Shown here: piece by piece, positions 31,854 through 43,275 of the stretch | Numbering within the stretch: position 1 is the stretch's first letter | How the letters are laid out: each line of letters opens with the position of its first letter | NCBI GenBank assembly: GCA_029844215.1 | Contig: CM056733.1 | Coordinates: forward strand, 38,944,642-39,008,641 | Source of the DNA: Przewalskia tangutica | Lineage: Eukaryota; Streptophyta; Magnoliopsida; Solanales; Solanaceae | Direction: 5' to 3' | DNA: 64,000 bases | Position numbers and translations under genes: made by a program | The notes under the pieces: generated by a model | Databases searched by the model: none | What the model was told of the DNA's origin: nothing | The model's input: only the letters and a program-made list of their open reading frames with translations

Positions 31854-31865
31854 TGGTATCAGAGC
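31854..31865 (+). other. Primer-binding site of D (tRNA-iMet)
   Basis: TGGTATCAGAGC lies four bases after the LTR. Confidence 0.92.
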
Positions 31866-31910
31866 AGTTAATCCTCGGAAAGTGTCTCTGAACCGTATCT
31901 AGTAAGTCTT

Positions 31911-31942
31911 GATTATCGGTGTGTTGTGCACCACCAATAATC
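31911..31942 (+). other. Post-PBS hairpin of D
   Basis: GATTATCGGTGTG, loop TTGTGCAC and right arm CACCAATAATC. The right arm is two bases shorter than in G. The loop hexamer GTGCAC is intact. Confidence 0.7.
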
Positions 31943-32050
31943 GAGAGGCTATAGGATATTTAGGATTGGTTTCCATTCTTCTCATTACGAGATCGTGCTT
32001 TAGAGGCGTGTTATAGGTTGGACCCCTAACGTATTCCTTTCTATGTGATT

Positions 32051-33150
32051 ATGCCTCACGTAAGGCAACCCGGGCCCGAAGGGCAAAGCGTAGCGAGGCG
32101 CTAGCAGACACCCAGTCACGAGGCTCGGGCCCGGTCTATACGAGGCGGCGAGTTCTATGACGCCGCCCTTCAGCCGAGACCACGTACCCCACTCGTCCCC
32201 ACGGCTGGGGCGGATGAGTTAGGAGTACAAGAGATGGCCCGACTTTTGGCTAAAGTTGTGGCCCGTCTGAGAGAAGGCCGGATCTGGCGGTTCGATTCGG
32301 CTCGGCTCGATCACGCGTAGTGCACAGAGGCGAGATAGTTTGAGACTACGGGTTTCCTTAGTTGTAGCCCTCGAGTTTTACTGGTCGGCGGAAGATGATC
32401 TGCAGGAGTTCATCCGTCACCGCAGAGGATTATCACGGGTGATCGGGGCTTCAGATCGAGTCTGTGACATTCGGTTCGCGTCGGTTTGCGTGATACCGCG
32501 ATCGATTGGTTTGATTCATGGGAGCTTTCGGAGAGCATGCACTCGTGGTATGGGATGAGTTTTGAGGCTTTTCTCACACTTCTTGCCTCCATGAGATGAG
32601 AGGCACGGTGATAGATTCTTGTTCTTTGAGGCAGGAGGGCCTTGCAGTGAGAGTCTGATGTCGAGTTTGATTCTTTGGCTCGATATGTCCCCGGCTGTAG
32701 CGAGAGATGGAGGGCGGTGCATCGCTATGTCATCGGGCTAGATGATTACATGGCGAGTCTTGTGCGGGTGTGTCCCTTCACGAGCATGGACATAACCCGT
32801 ATGCGAGCTCATGCACCGGGATGTGAGGCGTAGACCGCGGGTAGAGCGATATCAGCAGCGAAGAAGGCGAAGGCGGTTCTTTTGGTGGTCCTCGGGGTGG
32901 CGGCATCGGCGAAGTCGGTTGCACCACGGCCCGGTAGAGCGCTCCACCTCATTTTCGATGCAGCCAGAGCGATCGGGGCGGTCGAGGCGGGACTTGATTT
33001 CGAGTAGCGAGTGCTAACCGTTCGAGTCTGCTTTCGGTGTGCCCGTTGTGGCGAATACCATTAGGAGGCGTACTCAGGGAGCTGCTCGCTATACTTGGCA
33101 GCAGGGTCATTTCGCGAGTTTGTCCGGCCGGGCGGCGCTGGTAGTAGGGC
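32051..33150 (+). pseudogene. gag of D, frame-broken
   Basis: It starts at the ATG at 32051 (MPHVRQPGP..). Recognisable pieces in shifting frames are ELGVQEMARLLAKVVARLRE (about 32218-32277), DVEFDSLARYVP (about 32655-32690), VIGLDDYMASL (about 32729-32762) and MDITRMRAHA (about 32788-32815). Degraded zinc-knuckle coding follows near 33020-33125 (CARCGE, then QQGHFA). These match gag of E (EYNVEFDLLARYVPALVADM) and C. Many breaks are at former CTG/CAG positions. Confidence 0.75.
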
Positions 33151-33690
33151 GATCTACGAGTGCATTGCGCTTCTTCATCCCCGAAGCGATTACTCGCCCG
33201 GAGAAGGTACACACGTGGATCAGCGGGTCGCGAGTCGTGGCGCGAGTCGATTCTAGCGGTCCTCGAATCGCATATATGCTTTGTCGGTAAGCGGATCGGG
33301 AGGCCTCACCGATGTCGTCCACGTGTACCTTATCGGTTCTGGTTTGATGTGTATGCTTTGATAGATCCGGGCTCTACTCTGTCTATATATCTCCTTGTTG
33401 CTAGTAGGATAGGGATAGAGCACGAGTCCATAGACCGTTCGAGGTAGCTACGCGATGGGTGATTCGGTGGTAGCTCGGCGGGTATATAGAGCTTGTCTGT
33501 GACTATTCTGATCGTCGGACCTAGCCGACTTGATAGAGTTGGAGATGATTGACCGGCGTGATTATGGGGATGGATTGGCTAGCTTCTTGCTACGCCAATG
33601 TAGACTGAGAGAGAAGTAATGCAGTTCCGATTTCTGACGAGGCCGGTTGTTGAGTGGGAGAACGCGGTATCGTAGAGGTAGGTTTATTTC
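33151..33690 (+). pseudogene. Protease of D
   Basis: The frame at 33160-33447 gives FDVYALIDPGSTLS, the retropepsin active-site segment, followed by LVASRIGIEHESID. Then DSVVARRVYRACL and LADLIELEMID occur in other frames up to 33560. This is colinear with C residues 23-95. It appears inactive as read. Confidence 0.8.
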
Positions 33691-34680
33691 CTACCTCAAG
33701 GCTAGGAAAGATAATGCGAAGGGTATATCTATCATCTCGTTCGGGTGTTTGATCTGAAGGCGCGGTACCAGATTTTTGATCGATTCGAGAGTCGTGAGTT
33801 CCCAGACGTGTTTCGGATGACCTCGGGTATCCTCGAGAGAGAGATCGAGTTTTGTATAGATGTGTTGCGGATACTCGGCCTATTTCCATTCCGCCATCTG
33901 AGAACGGCACTGCCGAGTTGAGAGAGTTGAAGGATCAGCAGGGATTTGCTAGAGAAGGGCTTCATTAGGCCCGATGTTTCTCCCCAGGAAGCGCCGGTAT
34001 TGTTCGTGAAGAAGAAGGGCGGGACGCTGCGCATGTGTGTTGATCTGAGCGGTGAACAAGGTGACCATTAAACGAATACCCTTCCCGGGATTGATGATTT
34101 GTTCGACCGGTTGCGAAGTGCGAGATGTTTCTCAAGATTGATCTGCGATCGGGCTATCATCAGTAGTCGAGAGAGGTGGATGTCCCTAGGATCGCATTCG
34201 GACGATGCGGGCATTATGAGTTCGGTCATGTCTTTTGGGTTGACGATGCTCGCGGTATTCATGGATTTGATGAACCGAGTGTTCAAACCATTTTGGACAC
34301 GTTTGTGATAGTGTTCATTGATGATATCTTGGTTTATTCGCTCGAGCGGGAGCATGCGGAGCATTTGAGGGCTGTCTTGTGCTTCTCAGACCAGCGGTTA
34401 TGCGCCAAGTTTTCCAAATGTGAGTTTTGGTTGACTTGATGGCGTTTCTTGGGCATATTGTCCGGTGATGGCATTCGAGTTGTCTGGCCAAGATCGGCGA
34501 TCGAGGACTTGGCCTGAACCTCTTACTCGGCGAGGTTCGCGATTTTACGGGCCTTGCAGGATATTATCGGTTCGTAGAGAAGTTTGCTTCTATCTGCACC
34601 ATTGACTAGGTGACTCGGAAGGCGGCCAAGTTCGATGGTGATGCTTGTGGCGGGGTTTCGATTCTTGAAGGAGAGATTGA
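33691..34680 (+). pseudogene. Reverse transcriptase of D
   Basis: Pieces include GYIYHLVRVF (about 33721-33752), KKKGGTLRMCVD (about 34010-34045), VIVFIDDILVYSLE (the FIDD polymerase motif, about 34309-34350) and CAKFSKCEFWLT (about 34400-34439), then GLAGYYRFVEKFAS (about 34553-34593). Compared with C, the ACTACAGGCAGCTG stretch is replaced by ATCTGAGCGGTG near 34040-34052. This is a clear CAG/CTG-site difference and breaks the frame. Confidence 0.82.
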
Positions 34681-35065
34681 CGACCGCCCGTTCTTACTCT
34701 TCGGAGGTCGAGCGGTTATGTCGTGTATTGTGATGCGTCGGGCATCGGGTTGGGATGTGTGTTGATGCGGCATGGCAGGGTTATAGCATATCATCCCGGT
34801 GAAGAAACACGAGAGGAACTACCCGCATGATTTGGAGTTGGCGGCCGTAATTCACGCTTTGAAGATCCGGAGGCACTATTTGTATGGGGTTCACGTGGAT
34901 ATTTATACGCACCACAAGAGCCTCAGTATATCTTCGGCCAGAGGAGTGAACTTACGGCGAGGCGGTGGTTAGAGTTGCTTAAGGATTACGATGTTGATAT
35001 CTGTACCACCGGGAAGGCCATGTTGTGGCGGATGCTCTTAGTCGTAGGTCGATGGGAGCCTATCG
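34681..35065 (+). pseudogene. RNase H of D
   Basis: The sequence encodes VVYCDASGIGLGCVLM (about 34720-34766, with one shift), VKKHERNYPHDLELAAVIHA (about 34800-34855), GVHVDIYTHHKS (about 34885-34920) and LELLKDYDVDI (about 34970-35000). GTGGCGGATGCTCTTAGTCG at about 35024 keeps the ADALSR Asp that is changed in C. The usual TDHKS Asp reads as His (ACGCACCAC), a second-site defect or error. Confidence 0.8.
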
Positions 35066-36320
35066 GATGTGCGGCTAGAGAGGAGGACATGGTTCGTGAT
35101 TTGCATCGATTAGCGAGCCTTGGTGTCCGTTTGATTGATTACGATAGCGATGGGGTTAGAGTTCGTGAGGTTGCCCGATCTTCCATCGTCGAGGAGGTGA
35201 AGAGGCAACGATTCGAGGATCGGCTTTGATTCGATATCGTGATCTGACTCTTCGTGAGGCAAGGGTCCTTTGGTAGCACCTGATGGGGTGCTAAGGTTTG
35301 AGGCGGTGTGTGTTCGGATGTTTGAGACTTGGCGGAGTTCTTGGGGAAGCACACGGTAGCGCGTTACTCCATCCATCGGTCGACCAAGATGTACCACGAC
35401 CTTAGATCGTGTATTGGTGGGATGGCTTGAAGAGACGTTGCGAGTTCGTAGCTCGGTGCGTGTTGTCGGCGGTGAAGGTAGAGCACGAGGCCCGGTGGTT
35501 TGTTCTGACAATTGAGATCCCGGCACGGAAGTGGGAGGTAATCAACATGGACTTCATCACAGGATTACCTCGCACTCGGAGGAGACATGATTCTATATGG
35601 GTTATCGTCGACGGTCGTGAAATCAGCCCACTTTCTTCCGTCGGACGACTTTTGGTGAGGATTATGCGGACTTTACATCCGAGAGATCGTCGGTCGCATG
35701 GAGTCCCTACTGATCATATCAGACGAGAGGCCCGGTTCACGGCTAACTTCCGGAGGTCCTTCGAGGGTTTAGGGGCGGTGAGCACGAGTCGCATTTCATC
35801 CACAGATGACGGACAGGCGAGCGCACTATCCGACTCTTGAGGATATCTGCGAGCTGTGTTATTGACCGATGGTAGTTGGGAGGATCATTTGCCTCTAGTT
35901 GAGTTTGCGTATAATAATAGCTACCACTCGGATTCGGATGGCGCCTTATGAGGCCTTGTATGGGAGGAAGTGCGGTCGCCTATAGGTTGGTTCGATGTGG
36001 GCGAGTGCGGCTAGTGGGACCAGATTTGGTGCGAGCGATGGATAAGGTGAAGCTTATCCGAGAGCGGCTATTAATGACTCGAGTCGGCTAAGTCGTATCG
36101 CAGATCATCGTCGTCGGCATCTTGAGTTCGAGGTTCATGATTGGGTTTTCTAAAGGTGTCACCCATGAAGGGTGTGATGAGATTTGGGAAGAAGAAACTC
36201 GGCCCTAGGTACATTGGGCGTTTGATTGTCCGAGGTAGGCAAGGTTGCCTATGAGTTGGATCTGCCGTCCGTCGGAGGCGGTGCATCCGATTTTCACGTA
36301 TCTATCTTGAGAGATGTATC
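35066..36320 (+). pseudogene. Integrase of D, frame-broken
   Basis: Pieces in order: IHRSTKMYHDL of the zinc domain (about 35375-35405), INMDFITGLPRTRR (first core Asp, about 35542-35585), IREIV(G)RMESL (about 35675-35705), FHPQMT with the DGQ/E region (about 35795-35825), TRIRMAPYEALYGRKC (about 35925-35970) and HLEFEVHDWVF (about 36117-36150), then GKVAYELDLPS (about 36235-36270) of the GPY/F domain. No frame spans more than about 140 residues. Confidence 0.8.
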
Positions 36321-36540
36321 GGGGATCCATCTAGGGTACACCCGATTGACGATGTCGGTGTGGGGTTATCGTATGAGGAGATTCCCATAGCGATAGTCGA
36401 TCGTCGAGTTAGGCGTCTGCGGACGAAGGGCGTGGCCGTCAAGTCTTGTGGCGGAACGAGCTCGAGAGGAGATGGCGTGGGAAGCCGAGGAGGACATGAG
36501 GCAGAAGTATCCTCACCTATTCCCCACACCTCCAGGTAAT
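36321..36540 (+). pseudogene. Chromodomain-like pol C-terminus of D
   Basis: DVGVGLSYEEIPIAIVDRRV is encoded at about 36344-36403, then RRLRTKGVAVKS, and in the next frames WRNELE and KYPHLFPTP-type coding near 36500-36535. It matches C 25690-25880. Pol ends at about 36540, followed by about 110 bp of untranslated DNA. Confidence 0.72.
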
Positions 36541-36654
36541 TCACTTTCCTACTTGTAAATTTTCGTTATCGTTTCTGCCTAAGTGTTGTTCTATGGTCGT
36601 GTGTGGCATTTGCAACTATTTAAGTTATGAAGAATCTTATCGTTAACTGTCTTG

Positions 36655-36684
36655 GGAAGGAACATTGGGACGAATGTTTCTAAG
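36655..36684 (+). other. Pre-PPT hairpin of D
   Basis: GAAGGAACATTGGGACGAAT and the following GTTTCTAAG form the conserved stem, with CATT-GGGA-CG lacking one C/G pair compared with A. Confidence 0.65.
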
Positions 36685-36693
36685 GAAGGAGAA
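36682..36693 (+). other. Polypurine tract of D
   Basis: AAGGAAGGAGAA directly precedes the 3' LTR. Confidence 0.85.
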
Positions 36694-39067
36694 TGTAATA
36701 CCGTATTTCCAGTATATGCGTAAGGAATACGCAAAAAAGTTTGGCCTTAGTTAGCCTTGGGCGTTTTCTTTTGTACACAACTCACTAAAAGAATCGTTTC
36801 CGCGAAACGTTTCCACTTTCGTAGAGTAAATTCGGCTATGCCATTTCTTATTTTTGCGGATTTTTAGAGACGAAACATTTTGGACCAACGGGAGGGTGGC
36901 GTGTGTCACCTCACATTGAAGCAAGTGGGGTGGCTTTGGACGATTGGGCGTCCAAAGGGGTGTTGGCCTTGGCGATTGGTTCTTGCTTAGGCCTTGTTTT
37001 GTGCCATGTTTTGTGGAGTGTTTTGTGGAGTGTTTTGTGGAGTAGGGGTTAGGGTGCACTTGGCTTGATCTTGGCCTTACACTTGCCTTGCACTTGTCTT
37101 CATCTTGGCCATTGGTTGGCAAGGCTTGAGCTATAAATACCCTCTTGAGATGAAGAGTTCTTCATCCACAAAGCTTTCAAAGTCTAAAATCCTTCCCTCT
37201 CCCTTTGTAGCAATTCGTCCAACACCCTCCCCTTGAGAAGCTTGGCCGAGGCTACCCCCTAGCCTAGCCGAAACCTACCCCCTCCCTTGGTAGAAAAGTT
37301 GCCTTCTTGTTTTGTTATAATGCCCAAAATACCTAGCCCAAATACCTTAGTACTTAGTAGAAGTTGTGAAGAACTTCTAAGGTTTCCTGGAGCATACAAC
37401 TTAGGAGCAAAACCTTGCTCGGTAGCGACTTTTCTAGGATATTATTGGGCTTAACGAGGTAACTAATAATAACCCACTTTAGAATTACAGAATACTTACT
37501 GTTGTAGAATAATAATAAGTATAAATACTTATAAGAATAATCAAAGCAGACTTACATAGATTTGTTTTCACTGATGAACTTATATAGCTCACCAGGTAGG
37601 GAAGTGCTGCCCGACTTACCGTAGAATTATGAACCCTCTGTTTAGAATGACCTTCAGAGTAGTCTTTGATAGATATCTGTGACTATTATAGGCTGACTCT
37701 CTGCGCGCGACATATTCAACTTGGCAGGTGGTTTTCGCTGAGAAGGTATGTGATTCTTCCTAAAGCATGATATTTTACAATATATAGTACGGTAGACGTA
37801 CATGTGTTAACTGAATAATAACTATGGCAATGCCTCACGGCTTAAGCCTGAATAATACTTACGGCAATGCCTCACGGCTTAAGCCTGAATAACAAAGAAC
37901 TGACAACATTTCAAAAGAATACTGAATCATTTTTAACAGAAGATAAATATTTGGTTTTTAAAACAAAAGCTTAAGAGTTATACTAGCTTTATGGGAAGTT
38001 AGGTATAACAACTTAAGAAGATAAAAAGGAACTGTTTACTTGTTTGTTTATAAAAGCCTTGTATTGATTTCTGTTAAGTGTAGTAAGATTTGTGTGATAA
38101 GTAGACATATTATGATGCTACCTGGGTTAGTGTCTTGAATTGCTGTGTAAAAGGGTCATTCTTGCTGTGCTTACGTTGCTAACCGGTAAGTCCGTTGTAC
38201 TGTTATTGTATCACCTACCCTCGAGTTATCTGAGGGCTTGCCCTTGATGCGGTCTATACGGCTATGCGGTCTGTGAGACTATGCGGGCAGCGGTATGCTC
38301 GTGATTGATCATTCGGGTGTTTAGCCCGATGCGGGATTCCTATGCGGTCTGTTGAGACTACGGCCTTTTGAGGCTATGCGGGCTGCGGAGCCTAGGCGGA
38401 TCTGGGGTTAGCTGCCCCGACGCGGGAATACCTCATGCGGTGCAATGTGTGACCTATGCGGGCTGCGGAAGTCGGGACTAGGCACGAGAATGATACTATG
38501 GCGATTGGCCTTGCCGATCATTCGCGCCTAGAATAGACACATTCTGATTTTCCTATTATGTTGTTGTTTGTGATGTGACACTATGTGCAATTGAACCGAT
38601 TGTATTTGTGAAAAGGTTTTAAATACTTTGATTTTATTTGATTCTTTATAGTTTCACATACTTGGTACTGTTGTCTTGACCTCCTTGGGGCTGCGTTCAT
38701 GCCGCGGTAAGGCGGCAGTGCTAGATCCACATTTCTAGGATCTCTACGTTGGTGTCAGGAGCTCCATCCTTTCAGTAGGCTCTAATTTTGGGTATGATCT
38801 CCTGTTGTAGATAGTTTTGCTGATCGGTATGGCGGGCCCTGTCCGCCATAGTTGTATATTTCCTTAAGTGCAGTAGTCTGTTATGCAGATCGGATGTAGC
38901 GCTAAACCATGTTTTTATATATATGCCGAAAGCGATGTTTTCTCACTTAAAGCGTGTTCTATTTTATAAAGCTGTTTCATGTCTTGCTTTATATTTCCGA
39001 TTACTCGATGTATGACTACTTGGGTGCCGGTAAGGCACGATCCACGGCCACAGAATGGGTCGTGACA
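36694..39067 (+). repeat. 3' LTR of element D
   Basis: It starts TGTAATACCGTATTTCCAG and ends GGGTCGTGACA. The TATA box is at 37132-37139. It is colinear with the 5' LTR throughout, and differences are mostly short gaps at CAG/CTG/CCG. Confidence 0.92.
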
Positions 39068-39908
39068 ATACCCTCCCGTCTGGCCTTAACCTGCTTTCAT
39101 GCGTCACTCGTCGACCTGCGTTCCTCGCATCAGGCGTGAGCTGCATGCGGGTAATGTCCATACCGGTGAAGAGAAACACCGCGCATGACTTGGCCATGTA
39201 ATCATCTAGCGGTGGCGTGGCGGTGCACCCTATCCTCCATATCCGCTACAATCTTTGGGACATATCGAGCCAATGAATCAAACTCGACATTGTACTCACG
39301 ACAAGGTCGTCCTGCGCCTCGATGGTAAAAATCTATCGGCCGCGCCCTCCTCATCTGTGGAGGCAAGAAGTGAGTGAGAAAGCCTCGAGAACTCATCCCA
39401 GTAGGCGGGGGCGTGCTCTCCGGGATAACTCCGTGAATCAAACCAATCATCGCGGTATAACGCAGCCGATGCGAACCACAGGTAACAGACTCTGTCTACG
39501 AGGCCTTGATCACCCTCATAATTCTCTGTAGCTGACGGATGAACTACTGCGTATCATCCTCCGGCCTCGACCCGTAAAACTCTGGCGTGCTACAACTCAA
39601 GAAATCTCGTAGTCTCAAACTATTCGCCTCGGGTGCACGGAGTGCGACCGAGCCGAGCCAGGCTGAACCGCGTCGATCTCTCCTCGTATCGGGCCACAAC
39701 TTTAGCCAATAGTGGGCCATCTCCTTGTACCCTAACTCCTCCGAGTTGTGGGGCGGGGAGGTGTGGGTCTTGTGGTATCTTTGAAATGGCGGCGTCATAG
39801 AACTCGCCGTCTCGGTATAGGCGGGCACGAGCCCTCGTGACTCTGGGTGTCTGCTAGCGGCTCCTACGCCTTGCCGCCTTACGGGCGGGTTGCCTTACGT
39901 GGAGGCAT
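39068..39908 (-). pseudogene. gag N-terminal and central part of C (after D)
   Basis: The start is the ATG at 39908 reading left (MPPRKAT-like). Two open pieces follow. One is 39544-39828 (EELGYKEMAHYWLKLWPDTR, then LRLRDFLSCSTPEFYGSRPE), the typical plant Ty3 gag matrix/capsid start. The other is 39202-39450 (MIGLIHGVIPES, REYNVEFDSLARYVPKIVAD), the capsid centre. Gag would form particles. It is split from its 3' end by D at 39068. Confidence 0.82.
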
Positions 39909-40014
39909 AATCGCTACAGAAAGGAATACGTTAGAGGGTCGACTATAACACGGCTCTAAAGCACGATCTCGTAATGAGAAGAATGGAAACCAATCCTAAG
40001 TATCCTATAGCCTC

Positions 40015-40047
40015 GATTATTGGTGTGGTGCACAACACACGATAATC
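40015..40047 (-). other. Post-PBS hairpin of C
   Basis: On the plus strand: GATTATTGGTGTG, loop GTGCACAA, CACACGATAATC. It is the complement of the hairpin in the other elements and keeps the GTGCAC loop hexamer and a 12-bp stem with one gap. Confidence 0.75.
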
Positions 40048-40091
40048 AAGACTACTAGATACGATGCGTAGACACTTTCCGAGGATTAACT

Positions 40092-40103
40092 GCTCTGATA
40101 CCA
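40092..40103 (-). other. Primer-binding site of C (tRNA-iMet)
   Basis: The minus strand reads TGGTATCAGAGC, four bases inside the 5' LTR end. Confidence 0.92.
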
Positions 40104-40107
40104 CTTT

Positions 40108-42503
40108 TGTCATGACCCATTCCGGGGCCCGTGACTGGTGCCTTACCGGGGCACCCAAGTAGTCATACATCAGAGTAATCGGCGGAAATATAAAACAAGA
40201 CATGAAACAGTTTATAAAATAAGACACAGTTTATGTGAACAAACGTCGCCTTTCGGCATATATATATAAACCAGTTTAGCGATTACATCCGACATCTGTA
40301 CAACATGACTACATGCACCTCTGAAATATACAACTATGGCGGGACGGGGCCCGCCATACAACTGTATCTGAACTATCTACAATACAGGAGATCATACAAA
40401 AGTAGAGCCTCGGAGAAGATGGAGCTCGACACCAATGCAAAGAGATCCTAAGGATGCGGATCTAGCACACGCTTGCCACCACGAGGCATGAACGCAGCCC
40501 GAAGGAGGTCGATACAACAGTACTAAGTATGCGAAAGCAGTAAAGTACTTAAATGAAAACATATCATTTATAAAACCAGTTTACAAATATGTGTGAAACA
40601 ACCAGGAAACCGCGACGTATACATCACAAACAAGAGCAACAATAGGTAATCGTAATAGGTCTTGTCTAGGCCGCGAATGATCGAAGCAGGGCTACTCGCC
40701 CATCATCATTCTCGCAAGCCTAATCTCGACTCGAGTCGCATAGGCCACTCACGTGGGCGCGTGAGGTATAACCCGCATCGAGGGTAGCTACTCCTCGGCA
40801 TCGCCCCGACTCGTTGTCGCATGGCCACATAGACCGCATGAGGCATAACCCGCATACTAACACGGAACTCGTAGCTCCGCATAGGCCCTGGACCCGCATG
40901 AGGTATTCTCGAATCATGGTCCTGCATCGCTGAGTCTACCCGCGACGGAGGCGACAACCTCCGGTATCATCTCAAGAGGTGAGTGATAGTACACTAACAT
41001 AACAGCTTATCTTTAAACAACATAAGCACAACAAGGATACTCTCTTATACAAACGTTACAAGATACTAACACACATAGCATCATATCATGTCTACTTATC
41101 AAACCATCTTATTATTCTATTTCACAATTCAACATAAGTCTGTTATAAACACATAGGCAAACTTGTTTCTTTTATCAATCTTAAGTGGTTATACTTAACT
41201 TCCCATAAAGCTAGTATAACTCTTAGCTTCTGTTTTAAAATGATTTAGTATTCTTATGAAATGCTTTCAGATCTTTATTATTCAGGCTTAAGCCGTAAGG
41301 CATTGCCGTAAGTGTTATTCAGGCTTAAGCCGTGAGGCATTGCCGTAAGTATTATTCAGGCTTAAGTCAAAAGACATTGCCGTAGTTATTATTCAGTTAA
41401 CACATGTACGTCTACCGTACTATATATTGTAAAATATCATGCTTTAGGAAGAATCACATACCTTCTCAGCGAAAACCGCCTGCCAAGTTGAATATGTCGC
41501 GCGCAGAGAATCAACCTATAATAGTCAGACACGTGTAACAATGTTCAGACTACTTGTAAACAGTTCTAAACAGAGGGTTCTATATCCTACGGAAAATTGG
41601 CGCACTTCCTACCGGTGAGCTACTCAAGTCTCTTGTGAAAACAGTCCTATGTAGTTTTTTGATTATTCTTCTAAGTATTTAATACTTATTCTAATACTAC
41701 AACAGTAAGTATTCTCTTATACAAAAGAGGGTTAGGATTGTTACCTCAGTAAGCCCAATAATATCCTAGATAAAGTCGCGCCTGAGCAAGGTTTAGCTCC
41801 TAAGTTGAACGCTCCGGTAGCTCCAAGAAACCTTAGAAGTTCTTCACAACTTCTACTAAGGACTAAGGGATTTGGGCTAGGGTATTTTGGGCATTATAAC
41901 AATACAAGAAGACAACTTTTCTACCAAGGGAGGGTAGTGTTTCTTTAGGGCTAGGGGTATTCGGCCAAGGCTTCAAAAATGGGGTATTCGGCCAAGGCTT
42001 TCTAAAGGTGGGGTGTGAGGCTGAGCACGATCGCTCACCCGGGGGCAAAGAGGATTTAGACTTGGAAATTTGTGATGAATAAGTCTTCAAAGAGAGGGTA
42101 TTTATAGGCTAAGACATGTGACCAATGGCCAAGATCAAGCCAAGTGGAAGCAAGTGGAGGGCGAGATTTGCCCAAGTGCCCCTAACCTACTCCTCAAATC
42201 ACTCCACAAACAAAGGTCCATGTTCTAAGCCCCAAAAGCCTCTCAACCGCCCAAGGCAAAAGGCCACTTGCGTCCACTGAGGTGACAAGTGTCACCCTCG
42301 TTGGTCAAAGGGTTAGTCGCTCGGAAAAATCCGCAAAAATTAGAAATGACATTGCGGAATTTACCTACGCGAGTCGTGTAAAGCGTTTCGTCGAAAGCGA
42401 TTCCTTGTGTGGGTTGTGCCCAAAACGCGTCCTAGGCCTAAACTTTTAAGGCTACACTTTTATGCGTCGTCCTCACGCACATACTCGTAAATACGGGTAT
42501 AAC
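40108..42503 (-). repeat. 5' LTR of element C
   Basis: On the plus strand it starts TGTCATGACCCATTCCGGGG and ends GGGTATAAC. It is 2396 bp, colinear with 23150-25524. The TATA box is at 42099-42106 (minus). Confidence 0.92.
42099..42106 (-). promoter_or_regulatory. TATA box of C 5' LTR
   Basis: TATAAATA on the minus strand in GCCTATAAATACCCTCTC. This is the expected promoter of C genomic RNA. Confidence 0.75.
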
Positions 42504-42510
42504 GAACCGC

Positions 42511-43178
42511 GTTGGATGGTCCACGGGTATGGGCCCACTAGGACGGTTCCAGGGCCATGCTTATACCGAGGTGAGATGTCGGGGCATGCGGCCATTGTGC
42601 GGGTTAAATTCCCGGGTTGTATTTGAGTGATGATTCCACGGGCATGAGTCCCTAACTTGACATGACTATTTATATGTTGTGTACTGCAGTTTGGTTATCA
42701 TACATGCCTCCTGCTTTATATAGACTATTATGATTTCATTTACTGATATTTTCGATTTCACATACTTGGTACTGTTATCGACCTCTTTCGGGGGGCTGCG
42801 TTCATACCGCAGGTTGAGGTACATAGCTTGATGATCCGCACTCTTAGGATCGTTGTTCGGTTCTCGGAAAGCTCCATATCTCCGGAAGCTTGTCCTGTGG
42901 TACGGTTCCCTGAAGTTGTATACTTTTGTATATTCAGGGGCATGGCGGGGCCCTGTCCCGTCATTATGGTTTTAAAATTCTTAGAGTGCATGCTTGTTGT
43001 GGCGAGTTTGTAAGGATGTGCTCAAGTTTTCATTTATGTACAAAAGGTAACCGTTTGGGTTAGCCTGTTTTCTTATTTCACTGTTTTCTTTTATGAGTTT
43101 TTATTTCCGTTGGTTTTTCTCTGATGTTGTATCACTAGGGTGCGGGGTAGGCACGATCACGCGGGCAGGGTCGTGACA
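42511..43178 (+). repeat. 5' LTR of E, second part
   Basis: It resumes with GTTGGATGGTCCACGGG, matching 3829-3845 and 18317-18333 in A, and ends CAGGGTCGTGACA. With the first part the LTR is about 3.38 kb. Confidence 0.9.
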
Positions 43179-43182
43179 AAAG

Positions 43183-43194
43183 TGGTATCAGAGC
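43183..43194 (+). other. Primer-binding site of E (tRNA-iMet)
   Basis: TGGTATCAGAGC lies four bases after the LTR end. Confidence 0.92.
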
Positions 43195-43240
43195 AGTTAA
43201 TCATCGGAAAGTGTCTACAGACCGTGTCTAGTAGAGTCTT

Positions 43241-43274
43241 GATTATCGGTGTGTTGTGCACCACATCTATAATC
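43241..43274 (+). other. Post-PBS hairpin of E, abutted by F
   Basis: GATTATCGGTGTG, loop TTGTGCAC, CACATCTATAATC. F inserted one base after the stem. The arm pairs with one mismatch and one G-U pair, as in A. Confidence 0.75.
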
Positions 43275-43275
43275 A
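43271..43275 (+). repeat. Target-site duplication of F (AATCA)
   Basis: AATCA precedes F. After F, 52558-52564 reads AATCGAGG where the uninterrupted site (A, G) reads AATCAGG, so the second copy is intact apart from CAG read as CGA. Confidence 0.8.

Larger units (their letters stand above)
29454..39067 (+). mobile_element. Element D, full-length Ty3/gypsy chromovirus
   Basis: This is a 9614-bp plus-strand element inside C gag. Its LTRs are 2396 and 2374 bp, with PBS, gag, PR, RT, RNase H, IN and chromodomain in order, and a PPT. Every domain is recognisable but split by frame changes, in contrast to C. No clean target duplication is visible (left GAGAC, right ATACC). LTR and pol are close to C, so D is a relative nested in opposite orientation. 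Confidence 0.92.
23150..42503 (-). mobile_element. Element C, full-length Ty3/gypsy chromovirus, hosts D
   Basis: C is minus-strand. Its 3' LTR is 23150-25524 and its 5' LTR 40108-42503. The internal order is gag, PR, RT, RNase H, IN, chromodomain, with D inserted in gag. Without D it is 9740 bp. It is the only element with long open pol frames (27182-29039), so it is the best candidate here for a recently autonomous Tekay/Del-type element. LTR ends and sequence are close to D. Confidence 0.92.

Noticed and set aside
29454..39067. Exact target-site duplication for D
   Set aside because: The left flank GAGAC and right flank ATACC do not match without assuming errors, so none is claimed although both LTR ends are clear.
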